From CAYRGS01 sp964423875 (lineage in GTDB: Bacteria > UBA8248 > JACPRG01 > G963555815), in NCBI GenBank assembly GCA_964423875.1, contig CAYRGS010000005.1, forward strand, positions 10,719 to 74,718: a stretch of 64,000 bases of DNA, read 5' to 3'. Below the pieces are notes generated by a model. The model was not told the origin of the DNA. It saw only the letters and a program-made list of their open reading frames with translations, and did no database searches. A program made the translations under genes and the position numbers. Every line of letters starts with the position of its first letter. The first letter of the stretch is position 1. Below are positions 42,669 through 51,962 of this stretch, piece by piece.

Positions 42669-43787
42669 CTAGCCCATCTTCAACGGAATGAACGCCGTCG
42701 AGTCGGGCCGGTCGGCCGTTCCCTCGCCGATGTTGATCATGCTGATCCGGGTCGCCACCGCGCCGGCCAGCTTCCGGAAGGCCTCCGCAACAGGGGACTC
42801 GGGGTCCGCGTACACGATGGGCCGTCCCTCGTCCCCGTGCTCTCGGATGCGGATATCCAGCGGGACCTCGCCCAGGAAAGGCACCTCGTACCGGTCCGCC
42901 ATCCTCCGTCCCCCGCCGTATCCGAAGATCTCCGAGCGTTCGCCGCAGTGGGGGCAAAGGAAATAGCTCATGTTCTCGATGATCCCCAGGATGGGGGTTT
43001 CGACCTTGTTGAACATCTGGAGTCCCTTTTTCGCGTCCAACAAGGCGATGTCCTGGGGGGTGGTCACGATGACCGCGCCGGTGAGGGGAACGCGCTGCGT
43101 CAGGGTCAGGTGCGTGTCACCCGTTCCCGGCGGCATGTCCACGACCAGGTAGTCCAGCTCGCCCCAATCCACGCCCTGGATGAACTGCGTGACCGCCTGC
43201 ATGACCATCGGTCCGCGCCAGATGATGGGCGTGTCGTCCCGGTCTCCCAGAAGCAGGCCCATGGAGATGACCTTCACGCCGTAGTTCTGCATGGGGAGGA
43301 TCCGGTTGCCCTCGGTGACCTTGGGCTGGCCGGCGATGTTCATCATCAGGGGAACGCTTGGCCCGAAGATGTCCGAATCCATCAGGCCGACGGCGGCGCC
43401 ATATTGCGCAAGCGAGAGGGCGATGTTGACCGCGACGGTGGACTTTCCGACGCCGCCCTTTCCGCTGGCGACAGCGATGATGTTCTTGACCCCCGGGATG
43501 GCTTGGCGGTCGGCCGTGGCGCGTCCGGGGGGGACCTGGGCGGTCATCCGCACCGAGGCCCGTTCCACGCCAGCCAGGTCGCCCACGAGCCTTTCGGCCT
43601 GGGCCTGCATCTCTTCCTTGACGGGGCAGGCGGGTGTCGTCAGCTCGATGGTGAACGACACCTCGGAACCGTTGAGACTCAAATCCTTGATGAAGCCGAG
43701 GGTGACGATGTCCCGGTTCAGGTCGGGATCCTGGATGCCTCGGAGGGCGTCCAACACTTGCTCCTCGGTCACGGATGGGTTGGCCAT
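42669..43787 (-). CDS. mrp: Mrp/ApbC iron-sulfur cluster carrier ATPase
   Basis: Cytoplasmic P-loop ATPase that carries and inserts 4Fe-4S clusters. 372 residues: a DUF59/MIP18 domain (residues 5-90; QDPDLNRDIVTLGFIKDL, TTPACP), a deviant Walker A ASGKGGVGKST, VDMPPGTGDTHLTL, and the cluster-binding CPHC. ATG 43787 after AGGGG; the longer frame upstream is not homologous. A 285-base spacer with a triple 17-bp repeat lies in front. It may serve the metK-ahcY area only by neighbourhood. Confidence 0.95.
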   Translation of the reverse strand: MANPSVTEEQVLDALRGIQDPDLNRDIVTLGFIKDLSLNGSEVSFTIELTTPACPVKEEMQAQAERLVGDLAGVERASVRMTAQVPPGRATADRQAIPGVKNIIAVASGKGGVGKSTVAVNIALSLAQYGAAVGLMDSDIFGPSVPLMMNIAGQPKVTEGNRILPMQNYGVKVISMGLLLGDRDDTPIIWRGPMVMQAVTQFIQGVDWGELDYLVVDMPPGTGDTHLTLTQRVPLTGAVIVTTPQDIALLDAKKGLQMFNKVETPILGIIENMSYFLCPHCGERSEIFGYGGGRRMADRYEVPFLGEVPLDIRIREHGDEGRPIVYADPESPVAEAFRKLAGAVATRISMINIGEGTADRPDSTAFIPLKMG

Positions 43788-44072
43788 TGCCCCTGTCCTC
43801 CAGACTCGCTGACGATGGCCGTCCGGACGGTCGCCGAGCGGCCCATCGATCGAAAAAAGAGACCCACTGAAGAAATTTCGCGGCGGTCCTGTGGTCGGTT
43901 GACCCATGGGGTCCGTTGACCCAGGAGTCGGTTGACCCTCCAGGGCTCCGGAGGATGCGCGCGAATCCCTGAAATCGCCGCGTCGTCTCCGACGCGGGAT
44001 GCGTAACACCTGAATTTAAATATTGTGGGGGCCGATTGCAACTCTCCGGGCCGGGCGCGGGTATGCGAGGGG
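43788..44072. other. Spacer between ahcY and mrp
   Basis: No gene. It holds the triple 17-bp repeat (43894-43939), a GGCCGTCC-GGACGGTC palindrome near 43817-43832 and CCTGAATTT, reminiscent of the dispersed-repeat start. Confidence 0.6.
43894..43939. repeat. Three direct copies of a GTCSGTTGACCC element
   Basis: GTCGGTTGACCC (43894), GTCCGTTGACCC (43911) and GTCGGTTGACCC (43928) are spaced exactly 17 bases apart, upstream of mrp. The regular spacing suggests iterons or an array of regulator half-sites; a simple tandem duplication is the alternative. Confidence 0.7.
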
Positions 44073-45329
<1,257 letters not shown>

Positions 45330-45377
45330 GTTTCAACCTTTCGGTGGATGAAGAAGGGTGAAGGGGAAACAGGCGAC

Positions 45378-46541
45378 TCAGAGGCCCATGGCGGTCTTTA
45401 GATCGGCCGCGCGGTTCGCGAACTCCCATGTGAAATCGGGGTCGTTCCTTCCGAAGTGGCCGTATGCGGCGGTTTTTTGAAAAATTGGCCGCCGGAGCTT
45501 AAGGTAGTCGGTGATCTCCTTGGGTTTCAGCACGAAGACGTCCCGGATGGCCCGGACGGCTTTATCCAGATCGACGCGGCCCGTTCCAAAGTCGTCGACC
45601 AGGATCGAGACCGGATCCGCCACGCCGATGGCGTAAGCAAGCTGAACTTCGCACTTGTCCATCGCCCCGGAGGCCACCATGTTCTTCGCGATGTGGCGGG
45701 CCATGTAGGAGGCGGATCGATCCACCTTGCTGGGGTCCTTGCCGGAGAAGGCGCCGCCGCCGTGGCTGCCGACGCCGCCGTAGGTGTCGACGATGATCTT
45801 CCGGCCGGTCAGTCCGCAGTCCCCCATCGGTCCGCCGGTCACGAAGCGTCCGGTGGGGTTGACGTGATAAGTGATTTTTTCATCGTCGAGAAGGGAGGAA
45901 GGGATGGTGGGTTTGATGACCTTTTCGATCATGTCCTCACGGATCTCACTCAGGTGAACGTTGTCTCCGTGCTGCGTAGAGATGACGACGGTGTCCACCC
46001 GAATGGGTTTTCCGTTTTCGTGCTCGACTGTGACCTGACTCTTTCCGTCGGGCCGCAGGTAGGGAATGATGTCTCCCTTGCGGACTTCGGCCAGTTTCCG
46101 GCAGAGCTTGTGGGCGAGCATGATGGGCAGGGGCATCAGCTCTTCGGTCTCGTTCGTGGCGTAGCCGAACATGAGGCCCTGATCGCCGGCCCCCTGCTCG
46201 TGGTCGGCCGTATCGTCCACGCCCAGGGCGATGTCGGGTGACTGTTCGTCAATCGAGGTCAGGACTGAGCAGGTTTCGTAGTCGAACCCGTACTTGGCCC
46301 GCGTGTAGCCGATCCGGCGGATGGTTTCACGGGCGATCTTCGGAATGTCCACGTATGCGGTTGTGGTGATCTCTCCCGCCAGGAAAATCAGCCCCGTGGT
46401 GACGAGGGTCTCGCAGGCCACGCGTCCCAGCGGGTCGGTTTCATAGATGCCGTCCAAAACCGCGTCGGATATCTGGTCGGACACCTTGTCGGGGTGTCCC
46501 TCCGTGACCGACTCGGAGGTAAAGAAAAAATTCGAACTCAC
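45378..46541 (-). CDS. metK: S-adenosylmethionine synthetase
   Basis: Makes S-adenosylmethionine from methionine and ATP in the cytoplasm. 387 residues, full length. FTSESVTEGHPDKVSDQISDAVLD, the loop GAGDQGLMFGYA, GGPMGDCGLTGRKIIVDTYGG and GGGAFSGKDPSKVDRS are all intact. Start is a GTG at 46541 after AAGGAAG. It heads the metK-ahcY pair. No SAM riboswitch is recognisable in the 60 bases upstream, which instead follow an hprK remnant. Confidence 0.97.
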   Translation of the reverse strand: MSSNFFFTSESVTEGHPDKVSDQISDAVLDGIYETDPLGRVACETLVTTGLIFLAGEITTTAYVDIPKIARETIRRIGYTRAKYGFDYETCSVLTSIDEQSPDIALGVDDTADHEQGAGDQGLMFGYATNETEELMPLPIMLAHKLCRKLAEVRKGDIIPYLRPDGKSQVTVEHENGKPIRVDTVVISTQHGDNVHLSEIREDMIEKVIKPTIPSSLLDDEKITYHVNPTGRFVTGGPMGDCGLTGRKIIVDTYGGVGSHGGGAFSGKDPSKVDRSASYMARHIAKNMVASGAMDKCEVQLAYAIGVADPVSILVDDFGTGRVDLDKAVRAIRDVFVLKPKEITDYLKLRRPIFQKTAAYGHFGRNDPDFTWEFANRAADLKTAMGL

Positions 46542-46601
46542 GGTGATTGTCTTCCTTTCTTTTTCTTGGTTTGACAGGGGAGCCGCACAGAGAGTCGGCG
46601 T

Positions 46602-46955
46602 TCAGCCCGTCCGGTCCAATGCGACGGACGCCCGAGGCGCCGGCGCGGTGAATTCCGAGGAAACGTCCAGTCCCTTGGTGACAAAGATGCAGCAAACCGG
46701 ATAGGCGCAGAAGGTCCGGATCGCGTCGCGCGCGCTCTCTTCGGAGAGCGTCGCCAGGTAGCGGAGCTCTGTTTCGCCGAGGACCTGGACGCGCTCGGGA
46801 TGGAAGTTCTCGTAGAATCCGGAGAAGGCCAGGCTGTACTTCTGGAGGCGGGGATTGGAAAGCGGGTTGTCGAGCGAACGCCCGCCGGCCACCAATTCGA
46901 GGCGCAACGGCTCTTTCTGCTCTTCGAACAGGTCTTTCACCGTGAGCTCAGGCAT
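46602..46955 (-). CDS. HPr kinase/phosphorylase N-terminal domain only
   Basis: 117 residues. VKDLFEEQKEPLRLELVAGG, NPRLQKYSLAFSGFYENFHPERVQVLGETELRYL and PVCCIFVTKGLDV match the N-terminal domain of HprK. The kinase domain with its P-loop and HPrK signature (residues 140-315 of full proteins) is absent; the frame ends with a nondescript TAPAPRASVALDRTG, then metK. Position after hpf is where hprK stands in rpoN operons of Gram-negative bacteria. It is therefore a truncated hprK, or a retained regulatory domain. Confidence 0.8.
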   Translation of the reverse strand: MPELTVKDLFEEQKEPLRLELVAGGRSLDNPLSNPRLQKYSLAFSGFYENFHPERVQVLGETELRYLATLSEESARDAIRTFCAYPVCCIFVTKGLDVSSEFTAPAPRASVALDRTG

Positions 46956-47259
46956 CGGAGGCCATGCTCTCCCCTTGGGCGGCGAAGCCGCATCCGCTAC
47001 TTACGCCGCCCCGGCCATGGAAAAACATCATGTTGTTCACCGGGCGCGGACGCCAGGTCTGATCCGGCGCAATAAGTCCAATTTGTCCATCTCGCCGGAG
47101 AGAGACCACATTAATTTCTTCGGTCAGTGAATGCTGAAAGACGAAGAACGGATATTCATTGGAGGTCGATTAGGGCACGGCCTCTTCAACCGATATGGGT
47201 TTCGCTGGGAGGTGCGAGTTTTTCATGACGGGAGGGGCTTCGCCCAGGCGCGGATGACC
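46956..47259. other. Spacer where ptsN would normally lie
   Basis: The hpf-hprK gap often holds ptsN. Here 304 bases contain no PtsN motif. A 70-codon minus-strand frame without a start ends near 46960, but I cannot support it as a gene. Confidence 0.55.
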
Positions 47260-47646
47260 TTACACGGGTTTCTCGTCCGAGGGGGCGTTCTCACCCGGCT
47301 CCCCCTCGGTCTTCGGCTGAGATTTCGCGGTTTCAGACTGCTTCTGATTCTCACGGATTCGTTCCGATCCGATTCGGTCTTTGTGTTTTTCAATCTGACG
47401 GCGGACCTTTTCGACGGAGTTGTCGATGGCGACGAAGAGGTCATGGGCGACATCCTCGCCATGGAATTTGACCCTGTTTCCATGAAGGGTGAGTTCGGCG
47501 GTTTGCCTGTAATTTTCCACCAGGAGGACGACGTTGGCGGAGACCGGGGGGGCCAACAAACGTTCCAGTCTCCCGACCCGCTCCTCCACGTGTTCTTTCA
47601 TCGCTTCGAAGAGTTGAATGTGTCGAGCGGTGATGGCCACCTGCAT
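47260..47646 (-). CDS. hpf: Ribosome hibernation promoting factor, short form
   Basis: Binds the 30S decoding centre and helps park ribosomes in stationary phase. 128 residues: MQVAITARHIQLFEAMKEHVEERVGRLERL and ELTLHGNRVKFHGEDVAHDLFVAIDNSVEKVRRQIEKHK form the S30AE fold. The long-type C-terminal dimerisation domain is absent; a charged tail replaces it. GGAAGGAGG ribosome site. It lies 63 bases after rpoN, the standard position. Confidence 0.95.
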   Translation of the reverse strand: MQVAITARHIQLFEAMKEHVEERVGRLERLLAPPVSANVVLLVENYRQTAELTLHGNRVKFHGEDVAHDLFVAIDNSVEKVRRQIEKHKDRIGSERIRENQKQSETAKSQPKTEGEPGENAPSDEKPV

Positions 47647-47709
47647 GTTGCGCCTCCTTCCGGAGCTTCACCCCAACCCTGTCCGGTCCCACGGGGACTT
47701 GGCGCGCTT

Positions 47710-49209
47710 TCACGATTGACCCCAGGCGGTGGGGCGTTGACGTCCGATGACGGTGGGCCGGGTCGAAAGTTTCAAAGGGACCCGTTTTCGCCTGCTGGCC
47801 GGTGGGATTCTCAATTCCTTGCGGTATTTGGTCACGGTCCGCCGCGCGATCTCGACGTTCCGTTTGTTCAGCAGATCGACGATCCGCTGATCGGTCAAGG
47901 GGTGCTGGGCGTTCTCATCGTCGATCAGCCGGCGGATCTGGTCTTTCACAGAGACCGATGAAGTGCTCTCCCCGAACCGCGATTTCAACTCACTGTGAAA
48001 GAAGAACTTCAACTCGTAAATGCCCTGGGGCGTGTGCATGTACTTGCCGGTCGTGACACGGCTGACGGTGGATTCGTGCATGCCGATGTCTAGCGCTACG
48101 TCCCGAAGGACCAAGGGCCGGAGGGATTGTATCCCGTGATCGAGAAAATCCCGCTGGAACCGGACGATGCTCCGGGAGACCTTCATCAGGGTCTGGCGCC
48201 GTTGCTCGATGCTCTTGATGAGCCAAAGGGCGGACCGGAGCCGATCTTCCAGGTACTGCCGGCCGTCGCCTGCGGTTTTATTCCGAAGAAGCGCTCGATA
48301 GGTGGAATTGATCCGGAGGCGGGGCATCCCGTCCTCGTTCAGAAAAATCTGGTATTCCTCACCTGGTTCGACCCCGGTCTTAAGCACGTAGACGTCCGGG
48401 TAGACGTACTCGGACCGAGTTTCGTTGAACCGGAAACCCGGCTGGGGGTTCAGGGAGCGGATGAGTCGCGCGATTTCCACCACCTCTGAGATCTCCACCC
48501 CCAAGGAGCGCGCCACCTTGGGGAGAAAGCGATCTTCCAATTTCTCGAGGTGGTTTTCCAGGATCTCGTCGAGAAGCGGATTGTAGATCCCCAAGGATTG
48601 GACTTGAAGGAGGAGGCATTCCTTGAGGTTTCGCGCCGCGACGCCGGGCGGATCGAAGGTTTGAATGATTTCAAGCGCCTGGTCCACGTCATCGGGCGTG
48701 CTGTCGGTTCCCAGGACGATGTCCTCGACGTCCGTCCTAAAGTAGCCGTCGTCGCTCAGATTCCCGATGATCTGGACGCCCACGGGTTTGAGGCGTTCCG
48801 GAACCTCCGTCAAAGAGAACTGCCACAAAAGGTGATCGGTGAGGGTTGTTTCTTTGCGAAGCCGGTTTTCCAATGAGGGAAACTCGGAGCGGTCCGCTTC
48901 GTGGTACCCCATGTCCAGGTCGGAGTCGAAGTAGGACGTCAGGTCTATCTCCGGCTCGCTGGAGTCCGATTCGGTGGAGGCGGAAGAGAGCTCCGTGCTG
49001 CCATTTTCCCATTCCGGCTCGATGTCGTAGCCATCTTCTTCGGCCTGGACATCGTCCAGGAACGGGTTTTCCACCATTTCCTGGCGAATTTTCAGAATCA
49101 GCTCCTGCCGGGTCAGGGGCAGCAGCTTGATGGCCTGCTGAAGCATGGCCGTCATGACCAGCTTCTGACTCAGGTTTTGGAATTGACCGAGCCTGGGTCC
49201 GATATTCAT
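47710..49209 (-). CDS. rpoN: RNA polymerase sigma-54 factor
   Basis: Directs RNA polymerase to -24/-12 promoters and needs an AAA+ activator. 499 residues. Region I is glutamine/leucine-rich (QNLSQKLVMTAMLQQAIKLL), an acidic region II follows, then the core-binding domain (DPPGVAARNLKECLLLQ), the helix-turn-helix (LRDVALDIGMHESTVSRVTTGKY) and the RpoN box ARRTVTKYRKEL near the end. Part of the lptC-lptA-lptB-rpoN-hpf cluster. No sigma-54 activator gene is in the window. Confidence 0.97.
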   Translation of the reverse strand: MNIGPRLGQFQNLSQKLVMTAMLQQAIKLLPLTRQELILKIRQEMVENPFLDDVQAEEDGYDIEPEWENGSTELSSASTESDSSEPEIDLTSYFDSDLDMGYHEADRSEFPSLENRLRKETTLTDHLLWQFSLTEVPERLKPVGVQIIGNLSDDGYFRTDVEDIVLGTDSTPDDVDQALEIIQTFDPPGVAARNLKECLLLQVQSLGIYNPLLDEILENHLEKLEDRFLPKVARSLGVEISEVVEIARLIRSLNPQPGFRFNETRSEYVYPDVYVLKTGVEPGEEYQIFLNEDGMPRLRINSTYRALLRNKTAGDGRQYLEDRLRSALWLIKSIEQRRQTLMKVSRSIVRFQRDFLDHGIQSLRPLVLRDVALDIGMHESTVSRVTTGKYMHTPQGIYELKFFFHSELKSRFGESTSSVSVKDQIRRLIDDENAQHPLTDQRIVDLLNKRNVEIARRTVTKYRKELRIPPASRRKRVPLKLSTRPTVIGRQRPTAWGQS

Positions 49210-49329
49210 GGCGAAATCCCAATTCCCCCGCCTCTTACGTCAATGGACGCAAGAGACCGCTCAATCCGGGCGCGGACGCATGACAGGCGCGCCGACTCCG
49301 AAAACGCACCGGCGCAGGAGCCTACCGGC

Positions 49330-50082
49330 TCATGTACTCAGAGAGAATCGTTCACCCAGGTAAATATCCCGGGCTTTTTGGCTATTGGCAATCTTTTCGG
49401 GCGATCCGCTCTCGAGCACTTCACCCTCATTGAGGATGTACGCTCGGTCAACGATTTGCAGGGTTTCCCGGACGTTGTGATCGGTGATGAGAACGCCGAT
49501 ATTTCGGTTCTTAAGCTGGACGACCATGTTCTGGATGTCTCCCACAACGATGGGGTCGATCCCGGCGAAGGGTTCGTCCAGGAGGATGAACAATGGCGAT
49601 GTGGAAAGGGCCCTGCAAATCTCGACCCGCCGGCGCTCTCCGCCCGACAGCGAATACCCTTTGTTCATCCGGACATGGTAGATGTTTAACTCCTTCATCA
49701 GATCCCGGGCCCGTTTATTGCGTTCGTTGCGGCCAAGTCCCTGCGTCTCTAAGATGGCCAAGATGTTCTCCTCGACCGTCAACTTCCGGAAGATCGAGGG
49801 TTCCTGCGGCAGATAGCTAATCCCCATGCGAGCCCGCATGTACATGGGTTGGTCGGAGATGTCTTTGCCGTTGAGGAGAATCTTCCCCGAATCGGGGCGC
49901 ACCAATCCAATGACCATGTAAAAGCTTGTCGTCTTTCCTGCCCCATTCGGACCCAAAAGCCCGACAATTTCTCCGGGATGGATCTCGAGGCTGACGTCGT
50001 TAACGACCTGTCGGTTTCGATATGACTTTACGAGTCCACGGGTCGCTAGCTGCCCGTTTGGGTTCGGCTGAGCCCTTTCCAT
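49330..50082 (-). CDS. lptB: LPS export ABC transporter ATP-binding protein
   Basis: ATPase of the LptB2FG complex that extracts lipopolysaccharide from the inner membrane. 250 residues. GPNGAGKTT Walker A, the Q-loop LPQEPSIFRKLTVEEN, YSLSGGERRRVEICRAL signature, FILLDEPFAGIDPI Walker B, and the H-loop TDHNVRET. Its first 83 bases overlap the 3' end of lptA in another frame. LptF and LptG are not here. Confidence 0.96.
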   Translation of the reverse strand: MERAQPNPNGQLATRGLVKSYRNRQVVNDVSLEIHPGEIVGLLGPNGAGKTTSFYMVIGLVRPDSGKILLNGKDISDQPMYMRARMGISYLPQEPSIFRKLTVEENILAILETQGLGRNERNKRARDLMKELNIYHVRMNKGYSLSGGERRRVEICRALSTSPLFILLDEPFAGIDPIVVGDIQNMVVQLKNRNIGVLITDHNVRETLQIVDRAYILNEGEVLESGSPEKIANSQKARDIYLGERFSLST

Positions 50083-50677
50083 TCCCGAGGGCTTGGGACG
50101 CTGGTGTCCTCTTGTTATCGGATGAACGGTTGCTTTGATTGCGTTCTTTCTCCTTTGTGGGATACAGGACGACGTCGACGCGTCGGTTGGAATCCCCCTC
50201 TACAATCAACTGGTCGGTTTTCAGGTAAATATTCATCTTGTGGCCGACGATGATGTTGTCGTTTTCCCAAGCCTTGGGGTTGCCCAACAGGACGATCTTC
50301 TGCTCCGCCTCGTAAAAGATCGCTTTGTCCGCGGTGGCGTATTTGGTCCCCCGGCTGATGTCCACCCGGCCGATGGCCTCGATTCGATCGATTTTCTCCG
50401 TTTTCGGGTTTCGGTAGACCTCGAGGCGGTCGCTGTGAATCACGATGTCCCCCCGGGTGGCCGTCACATTTCCGATAAAATGAACCCACTGGTTCTTGTT
50501 GTCGGCCACCATGCGGTCGGAGACGACATGGATCGGCACGTCGTCTTTCCCGCCTTTTTTCTTGAGAAAGCCCTCGGTGACGCTTTGGGCGAGCGCCGGC
50601 GGCGGGGCCTGGGCGGTAAGCCAGGGCAGAATGGCCGCGAATCCAACCAAAATTTTGACGACCCGAACCAATCTCAT
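50000..50677 (-). CDS. lptA: LPS transport periplasmic protein LptA
   Basis: Forms the periplasmic bridge that carries lipopolysaccharide to the outer membrane. 225 residues. A signal peptide (VKILVGFAAILPWLTA..ALAQS) precedes OstA-like beta-jellyroll repeats: VPIHVVSDRMVADNKNQWVHFIGNV, GDIVIHSDRLEVY, GRVDISRGTKYATADKAIFYEAEQKIVLLGNPKAW. The ATG at 50677 overlaps the lptC stop (ATGA). The tail of about 45 residues is polar and low-complexity and overlaps lptB. Confidence 0.93.
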   Translation of the reverse strand: MRLVRVVKILVGFAAILPWLTAQAPPPALAQSVTEGFLKKKGGKDDVPIHVVSDRMVADNKNQWVHFIGNVTATRGDIVIHSDRLEVYRNPKTEKIDRIEAIGRVDISRGTKYATADKAIFYEAEQKIVLLGNPKAWENDNIIVGHKMNIYLKTDQLIVEGDSNRRVDVVLYPTKEKERNQSNRSSDNKRTPASQALGNGKGSAEPKRAASDPWTRKVISKPTGR

Positions 50678-51270
50678 TTTCGATTTTCCGCGATTCGCCA
50701 TTCTTTCAGGGCGACGGGCCTCAGGTCGGCCTTCACCTTCCCTTGAAGCCAGAATTGCTGAGTGTCCACCTTGACGCGCAATCCCTTGCCGCTGAGCCTC
50801 AACGTCTTGCTCGCGATCCATACGGGCTTCTCTGTGATGATCTCCCGTTCTTCGTTGCGCCAGACCAGCTCCTCCGTCCGAAGCGTGAAGCCATCCTCCG
50901 AGACGACTTCTACGTTTCCCCAAATCCGAATATCTTTCTTTGCGTTATCCAGCTCTCCCCCTTCTCCCGTAATGTGTATCGGTTTTCGGCCCTTCACAAA
51001 GACGTTTACGCGAAGGTCTTCAAAGATTGTCTTGCCCTTCTCCCGGTACATCCGCGCCCATTCCGCCTTGAGTTCCCAGGCCTTGGCTCCCCGCTTGTCT
51101 TCGGTCAGGAACACATCCTTGATTCGCAGGTCCGCATCGGTGCCCGATAGCTCGAACCGCTTGGGCATCAGACGCACGGGGTTGTTGGTTGAAAGGAAGA
51201 ATGCGACGCTGGCCAGAACAGACCCGATGAGCAAAAGAAGCCAAAAGCGAATGCTCTTTACGTACGACAT
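50674..51270 (-). CDS. lptC: LPS export protein LptC
   Basis: Single-span inner-membrane protein that hands lipopolysaccharide from LptB2FG to LptA. 198 residues: one transmembrane segment at 8-27 (FWLLLLIGSVLASVAFFL), then an LptC/OstA beta domain with TDADLRIKDVFLTEDKRGAKAWELKAEWARMY and HITGEGGELDNAKKDIRIWGNVEV. First gene of the lpt-rpoN-hpf run; GAGAGGAG ribosome site and a candidate promoter at 51296. Confidence 0.93.
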   Translation of the reverse strand: MSYVKSIRFWLLLLIGSVLASVAFFLSTNNPVRLMPKRFELSGTDADLRIKDVFLTEDKRGAKAWELKAEWARMYREKGKTIFEDLRVNVFVKGRKPIHITGEGGELDNAKKDIRIWGNVEVVSEDGFTLRTEELVWRNEEREIITEKPVWIASKTLRLSGKGLRVKVDTQQFWLQGKVKADLRPVALKEWRIAENRK

Positions 51271-51295
51271 TGAACAAAAAGCTCCTCTCTCGCCT

Positions 51296-51324
51296 TTTAT
51301 GGCACAAAGATTGAGTAGTGTAAA
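51296..51324 (-). promoter_or_regulatory. Candidate promoter of the lptCAB-rpoN-hpf operon
   Basis: On the minus strand TTTACA (51324-51319) and CATAAA (51301-51296) with a 17-base spacer precede lptC. Only moderate match; no other candidate is apparent in the 150-base gap. Confidence 0.4.
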
Positions 51325-51422
51325 GGCGCAAAGGCTCTGTTGGATAAGGCGTTGCGGCTCGGGTGAAAGGAAGCAATGTGGTGCGAATCCCCCTTATCTA
51401 CGACTCCCGGGTGTTGATGATT

Positions 51423-51962
51423 TCAGGATCCCCGCTCCCTCGACAGGGCGCACAGGACGGATACATGTCTCGGACCATGAGCCTGAAAGCGAAACCTTCT
51501 CGACTCCGGTCCCTGCACTTCGATTCGAACGGCCAGGCGATCGGCCGGGGCGAGATCGCCGAGCTTTTCCCCCCATTCAACGATCACCGCGCTTGAATCT
51601 GAATCCAGGATCTCTTCCAGACCCAGCTCGAAAATCTCTTCTCCGGAACCGATCCGGTAAAGGTCCACGTGATGGACGAGGAAAGGACCCGGGTATTCGT
51701 TCACCAGGGTGAATGAAGGGCTTCTTACGCCCTTGGAGTCCCCGCGGATTCCTTCGACGATCCCCCGGGCGATGACAGTCTTGCCCGATCCCAATGATCC
51801 TGTAATGCAAAGTACGTGCCCGGCCGCGAGGCATCTCCCTACGGACCTTCCCAGCTCGATTGTCTCCTCTGGGCCTTCCGAGCGAACCGTGACGACCCGC
51901 TTCCCCACGGGCGAAGCGCTTTCGCTGGCACGGGTCTCCGCACGGCGAGCCCGGCCCTTCAT
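51423..51962 (-). CDS. tsaE: tRNA t6A biosynthesis ATPase TsaE
   Basis: Works with TsaB and TsaD to make threonylcarbamoyl-adenosine at position 37 of ANN-reading tRNAs. 179 residues; Walker A is ITGSLGSGKT, then SPSFTLVNEYPG, HHVDLYRIGS, and VIVEWGEKLGDLAPADRLAV. The ATG at 51962 overlaps the nnr stop (ATGA). An N-terminal basic extension of about 25 residues precedes the domain. Confidence 0.95.
   Translation of the reverse strand: MKGRARRAETRASESASPVGKRVVTVRSEGPEETIELGRSVGRCLAAGHVLCITGSLGSGKTVIARGIVEGIRGDSKGVRSPSFTLVNEYPGPFLVHHVDLYRIGSGEEIFELGLEEILDSDSSAVIVEWGEKLGDLAPADRLAVRIEVQGPESRRFRFQAHGPRHVSVLCALSRERGS

Noticed and set aside
45330..45377. Possible SAH riboswitch before ahcY
   Set aside because: The gap to metK is only 48 bases and no conserved SAH-aptamer stem is visible.
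46956..47185. Start-less minus-strand frame of about 70 codons where ptsN would be expected
   Set aside because: No PtsN motif, no start codon near its beginning and no ribosome site.
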